The position numbers and the translations under genes are program-made. A stretch of 12,244 nt of DNA from an uncultured Eubacteriales bacterium (GTDB lineage Bacteria > Bacillota_A > Clostridia > Oscillospirales > Oscillospiraceae). Positions 6,299 through 12,244 of the stretch are shown one piece after another. The notes beneath the pieces are model-generated. The model was not told where the DNA came from. It was given only the letters and a program-made list of their open reading frames with translations, and searched no databases. Every line of letters starts with the position of its first letter. Position 1 is the first letter of the stretch. The stretch is taken from positions 1-12,244 of the forward strand of contig CATJRT010000227.1 of assembly GCA_949742895.1 (NCBI GenBank), written 5' to 3'.

Positions 6299-8695
6299 TC
6301 AGCGTATTTCCACCGAGACCTTCCCGGTATGGACACCATCTGTCACGCGCAGTTCAACCGCGCCGCTCTCCCCCGCCTGCACCACGGCCAGTGCCTCGCC
6401 GTAATAGGTATCCGTGCGGTTCGTCACGTATCCGATCTCGTTGTAGGGGCAGGCGCTGCCCAGGCCCAGCAGCCTGCCGCCCTGGGCTTCTACCGTCAAG
6501 ATGCCCCGCTCCAGCGGCTTCAAAATGCCGTTTTCATCGGTGTATTGCAGACGGATATAGCACAGGTGACCCGGTTTTACCGTTTCCTCCTCAGGGACGG
6601 CCCGCAGCTGGGTTTCCGGTCCGGCGGTGCGCAGGGAACAGCGGCCAAGCTCCCGGCCGGAGGCATCATAGCTCACCGCCTCCACTGTGCCGTCCTCGTA
6701 GATGCAGCGGAACTTGGCGATGCAGTCGTGTTTCAGGTCCTTCCTGCCCACGCTTTTGCCGTTGACCAGCAGCTCCACACTGTGGGCCCGAGCGTAGACC
6801 TCCACATCGGCGGGTTTCCCCGCACAGCCCCGCCAGCTCCAGGATGGCATGGCGTTGGACATCTTCCAGGCGGAGGGGGAGTGTTTGTCCCCTGTGTGGT
6901 TTACCGGGCACACGGCAAGGAAGGGGCCCGTCTCCTGTTCCAGCGCCACCCGGGTGTAGTACGCCTCGCCCAAGGGGCGGCCGATCAGATCAATGCGGCC
7001 GGATCCGGCAGCCACCCAGCCCAGGCCGCCGCCAAACTGGGGGGCGTAGTCCTTGTACTCCCAGGAGCCAATGGACACTTCCCCCAGATAGTCCATCCCG
7101 GCCCAGACAAAGTCGCCGATGAGGCGGGGTTCTTTCTTCGCCTGCTCATAGAATTTATAGGCGTCGGAGCAGAAGGTCTCGCTGCCCAGGATCAAACGGT
7201 CCGGGTATTTTTTGAGATCACGGGCGTAGCGGTTGATGCCGTAGTTGTAACCCGCAATGTCCATATTGGCAAAGGCGTCCCGGGTTTTCCAGTCGCATGG
7301 GGGCAGGGTGGCTCCAAACTTCATGAAGCCGTCCCCCAACAGACCCGCCAGATTGTTGAAGAACTCGCTGCCCACCGCCTTTTTCTTGGCTGTTCCCCCT
7401 GCCGCCTTGGCCTTCTCCGCTTTTTCCGCCTCTTTTTTGGCCTTTGTGTCGCTGTACACGCCGAAGCCGATGGAGCTGAGGAAGTTGAAGAAGATATTCA
7501 CCCCACAGGTGACGGGCCGGGTCGGGTCCAGGCGGTGGAGATGTTCCGTCAACTCCCCGGTGAGCTTGATCCCCCGCTCTTGGGCGGTCTCAGATACCTC
7601 GTTGCCGGTGGAGTACATGATGACAGACGGGTGGTTATAATCCTTGTCTACCATGTCCGCCAAATCCTGCCGCCACCAGTCGGGGAAATACTCCACATAG
7701 TCGTGCTCGTTTTTATGGATGTACCAGTGGTCGATGTACTCGTCCAGCACCAATACGCCCAAGTGGTCGCAGGCGTCCAGCAGAAACTTGGAGCAGGGGT
7801 TGTGGGCGGAACGGATGGCATTGTAGCCGTTTTCCTTTAGCAGCCTGATCTTGCGCCACTCCGCGTCCTCGTAGCAGCAGGCCCCCAGAACGCCGTTGTC
7901 GTGATGGATACAGGCCCCCCGGATAATCGTGCGCTGGCCGTTGAGCAGCAGGCCGTGGCGGCCCCACTCCAGGGTGCGGATGCCGAACGCCGTTTCCAAG
8001 CTGTCGTCCCCAAAAATAGCGCGGCAGGTGTAGAGGTTTGGCGTTTCCGGGCTCCACAGTTTCCCGTCCGGGAGGGCGATTTCCAGTACCGTTTTCCCGT
8101 CGGAGACCCCACGCCCGGACGCAACGGCGCCGTTATCGCCAAAAATCTGGACAAAAACCTCCCCGCTGCCCTGGGTGAGTACGGTGACCTCCACCACCAC
8201 CGGGTCAATGCTGACGGTGCGCACCCGAAGGCCGTTCATTTGAATATGCTGTTCCGGGCCCGTCCACAGGGATACAGGCCGGTAGATGCCCGCGCCTGAG
8301 TACCACCGGGAATTGGGCTGGTCGGCGTTACGGGCGATGACTTCTACGGTGTTTTCCTCATTGGCCCGCAATTTGCCCGTCAGGTCCACATAGAAGTTGG
8401 TGTAGCCATAGGGCCGGAAGGCCAGCTTTTCCCCGTTCAGCCAGACCTCAGCATTATGGTAGACCCCTTCAAACTCCAAAACGGCGCACTGGCCGGCCAG
8501 CACCCCGTCCGGGGTAAAGGTTTTGGTGTAGAGATAGTCTCGTCCCTCATACCACCCGGCGTTGATGCCGCTGGCCGCCAGTTCGGTACGGGGCTCGGAC
8601 AGCATGGCATCGTGGGGGATGGCAACGGGCGTGCCGGGGCCGTCGTCCTCCAGATGCCTATAGCGCCAGTTATCATGAAAAATGACTTTGTTCAT
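6299..8695 (-). CDS. Glycoside hydrolase family 2 protein (beta-galactosidase-like) with DUF4982-like domain
   Basis: Retaining exo-glycosidase, 798 residues, cytoplasmic (no signal peptide). Domain order: N-terminal sugar-binding jelly roll (about 1-150), immunoglobulin-like domain (about 155-245), TIM-barrel catalytic domain (about 246-585) with IRSAHNP (294-300), acid/base Glu366 in STGNE and nucleophile Glu506 in GSET. A DUF4982-like beta domain follows (about 620-695; VEVYARAHSVELLVNGKSVG) and then a C-terminal Ig-like domain (about 700-798). A Lys/Ala/Glu-rich, probably solvent-exposed insert occupies 417-440 inside the barrel, before a GSEFFNNLAGLLG segment. I do not find the N-x-K motif used by GH2 beta-glucuronidases to hold the carboxylate, so galactosidase or another exo-activity is favoured. 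Start ATG 8695 follows GCGAGG by about seven bases. It stands 30 bases after a strong hairpin and leads the GH2-esterase-symporter set. Family certain, specificity not. Confidence 0.95.
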   Translation of the reverse strand: MNKVIFHDNWRYRHLEDDGPGTPVAIPHDAMLSEPRTELAASGINAGWYEGRDYLYTKTFTPDGVLAGQCAVLEFEGVYHNAEVWLNGEKLAFRPYGYTNFYVDLTGKLRANEENTVEVIARNADQPNSRWYSGAGIYRPVSLWTGPEQHIQMNGLRVRTVSIDPVVVEVTVLTQGSGEVFVQIFGDNGAVASGRGVSDGKTVLEIALPDGKLWSPETPNLYTCRAIFGDDSLETAFGIRTLEWGRHGLLLNGQRTIIRGACIHHDNGVLGACCYEDAEWRKIRLLKENGYNAIRSAHNPCSKFLLDACDHLGVLVLDEYIDHWYIHKNEHDYVEYFPDWWRQDLADMVDKDYNHPSVIMYSTGNEVSETAQERGIKLTGELTEHLHRLDPTRPVTCGVNIFFNFLSSIGFGVYSDTKAKKEAEKAEKAKAAGGTAKKKAVGSEFFNNLAGLLGDGFMKFGATLPPCDWKTRDAFANMDIAGYNYGINRYARDLKKYPDRLILGSETFCSDAYKFYEQAKKEPRLIGDFVWAGMDYLGEVSIGSWEYKDYAPQFGGGLGWVAAGSGRIDLIGRPLGEAYYTRVALEQETGPFLAVCPVNHTGDKHSPSAWKMSNAMPSWSWRGCAGKPADVEVYARAHSVELLVNGKSVGRKDLKHDCIAKFRCIYEDGTVEAVSYDASGRELGRCSLRTAGPETQLRAVPEEETVKPGHLCYIRLQYTDENGILKPLERGILTVEAQGGRLLGLGSACPYNEIGYVTNRTDTYYGEALAVVQAGESGAVELRVTDGVHTGKVSVEIR

Positions 8696-8725
8696 GGGAA
8701 TGCCTCGCTTTCCATCTGAAATAAG

Positions 8726-8758
8726 CGGGCCGCCCAGGGCAATGCCCCGGACGGCCCG
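8726..8758 (-). terminator. Strong stem-loop between the four-helix membrane protein and GH2: attenuating terminator or processing site
   Basis: The minus-strand RNA can form a 16-pair stem: CGGGCCGUCCGGGGCA with UGCCCUGGGCGGCCCG, fully paired because the two non-Watson-Crick positions are G-U wobbles. On the plus strand the same positions are C-A and A-C mismatches, so the structure favours the minus-strand transcript. The innermost pairs must open to leave a real loop. The stem is followed by CUUAUUUC, a weak U tract. It lies 22 bases after one stop codon and 30 before the GH2 start. No obvious promoter fits between stem and GH2, so partial read-through or RNA processing is likelier than full termination. 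Confidence 0.65.
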
Positions 8759-8780
8759 TAAGCGCGGAGCCTGTGGCTGT

Positions 8781-9173
8781 TTACTTGCTCTTTTGGGTGA
8801 AGCAGGTGAGGATCGCGGTGAGGATAGCCGCCAGGTTCACGCCGATGAGCGCGTAATTCATCCCGGCCAGCTCGGGCAGGCCCACCATCTTCATGCCGTT
8901 GATGGCCTCGGCGATATTCCAGATGCCGCCGGTGAGGATGGTCATCAGGACGTAGGCCAGCAGGACGGCGGCGATAATGCCGGTGAAGTCGGTCCAGATT
9001 TTCTCGCCGAAAAACAGGGACGCTTCGCACAGGACGGCGGCCACCAGGGCCACGATGACAAGGGTGCCCACCTGACCGCCCCGGCCCGCGTAGACAAGGG
9101 CTATCACCAGGGTCACAATGGCGAGTACCGCCGTAACACAGGCAAAGTAGAAACCGATCGCTTTATTCTTCAC
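8781..9173 (-). CDS. Small four-helix membrane protein encoded directly after the GH3 gene
   Basis: A 130-residue integral membrane protein with four hydrophobic helices at about residues 7-27, 35-53, 64-84 and 104-126, and a basic C-terminus (TQKSK). I do not recognise a named family. A longer frame begins at 9242 inside the GH3 gene, but that stretch (RPKKRSTRGTEKGE) is a shadow of GH3 coding sequence. The GTG at 9173 follows AAAGGAGA with good spacing, giving MKNKAIGFYF. It sits 16 bases after the GH3 stop and before a strong hairpin, so it forms a two-gene unit with GH3. Both products are membrane proteins, so it may assist, anchor or form a complex with the GH3 enzyme; this is inference from position alone. 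The loop WNIAEAINGMKMVGLPELAG between helices 3 and 4 is the longest non-membrane stretch and the best candidate contact surface. Confidence 0.8.
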   Translation of the reverse strand: MKNKAIGFYFACVTAVLAIVTLVIALVYAGRGGQVGTLVIVALVAAVLCEASLFFGEKIWTDFTGIIAAVLLAYVLMTILTGGIWNIAEAINGMKMVGLPELAGMNYALIGVNLAAILTAILTCFTQKSK

Positions 9174-9189
9174 AGTGCTCTCTCCTTTC

Positions 9190-12100
9190 TCAGTGCCCCG
9201 CGTGCTCCGCTTTTTTGGTCTTGCTGACCACCAGCAGGACAAAGCAGGCGGCGGTTAGGATGCCGGACACGGCGATTGCGGCGGTGATGGCGGTCTGCCA
9301 CATGGGAGTGATGTGCTCGATCACCGCGTTAGCGGACACGCCGTTGGTGACGACGGAACGGCTGATGGCATACTCCCAGCTGATGGCGGCCTCAATGAGC
9401 AGCTCCAGCAGGTTGCCGTCGTCGGTGTCCTTAGCCTTCTGGAGCACCCACTGGCCGTGGCCGCCCACGCCGTCCAGGCACCACTCCTGGGTGCCGGCGG
9501 CCAGCACCTCGGCGGCATGGTTGCGGTAGCCGCCGTCCACGTATTCCTCAAAGCAGGGGGCGGCGTCGGTATCGATGGCGCCCGTCCAGCCCCACTCGTT
9601 GCGCAGGACAATGGTGTTCATGGCGTAGCTGGCGGACGCCCACTTCAGGCCCAGCCGCTCAAAGGACTGCATGATGCCGCCGGCCTCGGCCTCGCGGAGC
9701 GCGCCCTCAAAAGCCCGCAGGTTGCCCTCGCGGAACGCCTGCTCGGTGAAGAAGCAGGCCACGCCGTCACGGTAGAACTCCTGGTCGTTGCCCACGAAAT
9801 GCTTGGCGCCCATGTGGGAGCCGGTCTTTTCCATGGCGATGGTCTCGGGGATGGAGGCCAGGTAGGACATGATGGGGCATTCGCTCATGTACTCGTAGTT
9901 GCGGCCGCCGAAGGGGGTGCGGTGGAGGTCGGCGCCCAGGCTGTAGTTGATCATGAAGCCGCTCCACAGGCCGTCTTCGCCCATGAGCCTGCCGCGCTCG
10001 GCGTAAAGGTCGGTGTTCCAGGTGGCGGTGAGGATGATTTTGGAGCAATAGCGGGTGGTGGGGGGATTGACCTGCTCGCCGTTGAATTCCACTGTGTGGG
10101 GCAGGCTGCCGCCCACGCTGTCACAGCCGTCGCCCACGCCAAAAGCGGGGGAGATATCGCCCACTGCTGGGCACTGGAAGCTCTCGGCAGTGGCGTTGGG
10201 CAGATCCTCGGGCTGGAGCTGATAGATGAACTTCTCCCAGGTCTCCCGGTCGGACAGGGGCACGTCCTTCATCAGGGCCAGGTTCAGCCCGGAGTCCACG
10301 CCGAAATTGGCGGCCACAGAGGCATAGGAGGGGGCGTTTTCCGGCTTCTCATACCACTCGCCGTCCAGGATGTCCAGCATCTCCTGGGTGGCCTCCACGG
10401 TGGTCTGCTTCACAGGGTAGGTGCCCGCCCAGTCGTTCCGGGTCAGGTAGGTGCCCGCGCCCTCGATCCAGTAGTTCAGGTCGCAGTCTTCAAACTGGTT
10501 GGAGACGGTGGCACCATTGGCCCCGGTGCGGTACTTCTCGTCGTCGAAGCCCTGGTTCCATTTATGCGTCTTGGCGGCGTCGCCGTCGGCGGTCATGCCG
10601 TTGGAAACGGCGTAGCCCTGGGCGGCCAGGACGTTGTTCAGCGCGTCGTGAGCGTCGCTTCCGATGGCCAGGTAGTGGTCGCCCTCGGACAGGATGTAGC
10701 CGCCCTCACCGTTGTGGGCAGTCATATCATAGCTGGCCAGCAGGTACTTATCAACGGTGACGGTGACGGTTTCGGAAGCGCCGGGCTCCAGCATCCCGGT
10801 CTTGGCAAAGCCGGCCAGCTGGATGGCGGATTTCTCCACCTTGTGCTCAATTTCGTAGCTGCCGTAGGGGGTCTGGGCGTACACCTGCACCACGGATTTT
10901 CCGGCCACAGAGCCGGTGTTGGTGACGGTGGCCTTCACGGTGATCTCATCCGCGCCCACGTCCACGCTGTCCAGCTTCTGCTCAAAGGTGGTGTAGGACA
11001 GGCCGAAGCCGAAGGGGAACTGCACCTCGTCGGCGTAGTTCCAGGAGGAGGCCCCGGGCAGCGCCCCGGCGGGGTCGGCGGCGTTCCCCTTGCCCATGAC
11101 GGCGTCGGCGTAGCGGGTCTCATAGTAGCGGTAGCCGATATAAATGTTTTCCGCCTGGAAGGAGATGTACTCGGCCCGCTCGTCGGTTCCGATGGCGTCG
11201 TTGATGTGGTCAACATTGGCGAACAGCGGGGTGTCGGTGCCCGAGTTCACCGTGGCGGGGGCGGACAGGGAACTGGTGGCGTAGGTGTCCACCAGGCGGC
11301 CAGAGGGGTTGACCTCGCCCCGGAGGATGTCGGCCACACCCACAAAGCCCTGGTGGCCGGGGGTGCCGATGAACAGCATGGCGTCGCAGTAGGGCAGGAT
11401 CTCATGGACCTCCATCTGATAGGGGCTGTTGAGCAGGACGATGACCTTGTCAAACTCCGCCCGGACCAGCTCCAGCAGGTCCTTCTCATTCTGGTGGAGG
11501 GCCAGGGAGCTCATCACAGTGACGCCGTCGTCATCCGTATCCTTCATGAGCATATCGGTGCCCTCGGCGCCCTCGCGGGTAAAGACCACGATGGCCGCGT
11601 CCTTGTAGCCGCTGGCCCAGGTGCCCTTCTGGCCCTCATAGAACGCCTTGTTTTCCTCAGTGTTGGCGGCCTTGCCTTCCACGCTGGCGCCGCCCCAGCC
11701 GCCCTGGCCGGTAGCGCGGGTGGTGGGCTGGGCCTTCAGCGCGTCCCACAGCGCGCCGTTTACCTCAAAGCCCTGGCCCTCCAAGGCGGTCTTGAGGTTG
11801 ATGACGTTCAGCCCGCCGTCCGCCGCCTTGGTGCCGGCGGAGGAGCCCTGGTACACGGGGTCCACGGCGGCGTGGCCGAACAGGGAGACCTGCTTCTCAG
11901 AGGCCAGGGGCAGCGCGCCGTTGTTGTAGAGCAGCACCGCGCCCTCCCGCATCTCGTTGATGTTCTGCTGGAAGGTGGCGTCCAGCAGCGCCTGCTGGGC
12001 GGCGGGGTCGCCGAAATCGCCGAACGAGCTCTTGAAATAGGTGGTGTCGCTGGCCTCGCCGGTCTGGACCACCTTGGTGGTGCTCACACCCAACGCGCTG

Positions 12101-12207
12101 TTGATGTAGCTGGCGTTGGCCAGTGCCAGGCTCTGCCCGATGAGCGCAATGACAAGGATCACTGCGAACAATGAGGTGAGACCGGACCAAAGCTTTGAGT
12201 TTCTCAA
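9190..12207 (-). CDS. Membrane-anchored, domain-swapped glycoside hydrolase family 3 (beta-glucosidase-like) protein
   Basis: Extracytoplasmic GH3-type glycosidase of about 1005 residues (numbering from TTG 12207). Domain order is reversed: N-terminal membrane anchor (about 8-30), GH3 C-domain (about 75-310; REGAVLLYNNGALPL, RLVDTYA), fibronectin-III-like domain (about 395-495; FPFGFGLSYTTFEQKLDSV), a long linker (about 500-690), then the GH3 barrel domain (about 690-915) and a C-terminal membrane helix (about 970-995) followed by SKTKK. Both helices are oriented by positive charges so that the body faces outside. Barrel motifs include GRNYEY (768-773), KHFVGND with Lys802-His803, and GAIDTDA with candidate nucleophile Asp881. 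Divergences: DGCDSVGG where DGPxG is usual, SECP for EDP, and TDA for SDW or TDY. R..GAEGTD (211-218) holds a conserved Glu in the C-domain. Family certain; catalytic activity and substrate uncertain. The gene immediately after encodes a small membrane protein. Confidence 0.93.
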   Translation of the reverse strand: MRNSKLWSGLTSLFAVILVIALIGQSLALANASYINSALGVSTTKVVQTGEASDTTYFKSSFGDFGDPAAQQALLDATFQQNINEMREGAVLLYNNGALPLASEKQVSLFGHAAVDPVYQGSSAGTKAADGGLNVINLKTALEGQGFEVNGALWDALKAQPTTRATGQGGWGGASVEGKAANTEENKAFYEGQKGTWASGYKDAAIVVFTREGAEGTDMLMKDTDDDGVTVMSSLALHQNEKDLLELVRAEFDKVIVLLNSPYQMEVHEILPYCDAMLFIGTPGHQGFVGVADILRGEVNPSGRLVDTYATSSLSAPATVNSGTDTPLFANVDHINDAIGTDERAEYISFQAENIYIGYRYYETRYADAVMGKGNAADPAGALPGASSWNYADEVQFPFGFGLSYTTFEQKLDSVDVGADEITVKATVTNTGSVAGKSVVQVYAQTPYGSYEIEHKVEKSAIQLAGFAKTGMLEPGASETVTVTVDKYLLASYDMTAHNGEGGYILSEGDHYLAIGSDAHDALNNVLAAQGYAVSNGMTADGDAAKTHKWNQGFDDEKYRTGANGATVSNQFEDCDLNYWIEGAGTYLTRNDWAGTYPVKQTTVEATQEMLDILDGEWYEKPENAPSYASVAANFGVDSGLNLALMKDVPLSDRETWEKFIYQLQPEDLPNATAESFQCPAVGDISPAFGVGDGCDSVGGSLPHTVEFNGEQVNPPTTRYCSKIILTATWNTDLYAERGRLMGEDGLWSGFMINYSLGADLHRTPFGGRNYEYMSECPIMSYLASIPETIAMEKTGSHMGAKHFVGNDQEFYRDGVACFFTEQAFREGNLRAFEGALREAEAGGIMQSFERLGLKWASASYAMNTIVLRNEWGWTGAIDTDAAPCFEEYVDGGYRNHAAEVLAAGTQEWCLDGVGGHGQWVLQKAKDTDDGNLLELLIEAAISWEYAISRSVVTNGVSANAVIEHITPMWQTAITAAIAVSGILTAACFVLLVVSKTKKAEHAGH

Positions 12208-12215
12208 CTTGAATT

Positions 12216-12222
12216 CCTCCTC
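12216..12222 (-). promoter_or_regulatory. Ribosome binding site that fixes a TTG start for the GH3 gene
   Basis: The minus strand reads GAGGAGG here, eight bases before TTG at 12207, an ideal Shine-Dalgarno arrangement. An ATG at 12228 is in frame, but it would place this site inside the coding region (residues KEEE) and has only a poor AAGAAAGA upstream. The TTG start gives MRNSKLWSG followed directly by the membrane helix, a normal signal-anchor layout. Confidence 0.75.
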
Positions 12223-12244
12223 TTTCATTCTTTCTTGCGCCCCA

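Noticed and set aside
5879..7840. A 653-codon plus-strand open frame across the esterase and GH2 genes
   Set aside because: It spans two well-supported minus-strand genes and their gap, has no recognisable family motifs, and mirrors their codon bias.
9174..9242. N-terminal extension of the four-helix protein to 9242
   Set aside because: It overlaps the GH3 C-terminus, is highly charged and lacks a ribosome site, whereas GTG 9173 has a strong one.
9313..12174. A 953-codon open frame on the plus strand opposite the GH3 gene
   Set aside because: It is Gly/Val/His-rich low-complexity sequence with no domain motifs. Such long antisense frames arise from GC-rich third-position bias, and the minus-strand protein has clear GH3 motifs.
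1..12244. CRISPR arrays, tRNA genes, insertion sequences, riboswitches or a local regulator
   Set aside because: I looked on both strands and saw no spaced direct repeats, cloverleaf, transposase motif or DNA-binding protein. The promoter and regulator are presumably beyond the right edge.

Overview
The window is a compact, co-directional gene block read entirely from the minus strand, so transcription runs from the right edge toward position 1. It has about 60% G+C by eye, short intergenic gaps, strong AGGAGG-type ribosome sites, and protein families typical of gut Clostridia. These include a membrane-anchored permuted GH3, a GH2 with a DUF4982-like domain, a GPH symporter and BspA-type leucine-rich repeats. 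I infer a high-GC gut Firmicute of the Oscillospiraceae/Ruminococcaceae type. No marker gene proves the taxon.

Order in the direction of transcription: (1) a GH3-family glycosidase with swapped domain order and a membrane segment at each end (about 9190-12207); (2) a 130-residue four-helix membrane protein (8781-9173); (3) a strong hairpin at 8726-8758 that is perfectly paired only in the minus-strand transcript; (4) a cytoplasmic GH2 glycosidase (6299-8695); (5) an HSL-type alpha/beta-hydrolase esterase (5390-6274); (6) a GPH-type sugar:cation symporter (3879-5357); (7) a 78-residue membrane protein (3594-3830) that overlaps (8) an MBOAT acyltransferase (2226-3597) carrying an apparent one-base frameshift; (9) a membrane-anchored SGNH-fold protein with a C-terminal BspA-like leucine-rich repeat (795-2210); (10) the first half of an FGGY sugar kinase (778 down to the left edge). 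No gap exceeds 300 bases. I see no RNA gene, CRISPR array, insertion sequence or transcription factor.

Genes 4-6 plus the kinase form a coherent import-and-degrade pathway. The symporter would bring in a small glycoside or oligosaccharide, the esterase would remove acyl groups, GH2 would cleave the glycosidic bond, and the kinase would phosphorylate the released keto-sugar after isomerisation. The GH3 and its small membrane neighbour would act outside the membrane. Embedded in this block is a three-gene set (small membrane protein, MBOAT, SGNH) that looks like machinery for moving acyl groups across the membrane onto an extracytoplasmic glycan. Having acylation and de-esterification genes in one glycoside locus is the most interesting systems-level feature. 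The substrate cannot be read from the sequence.
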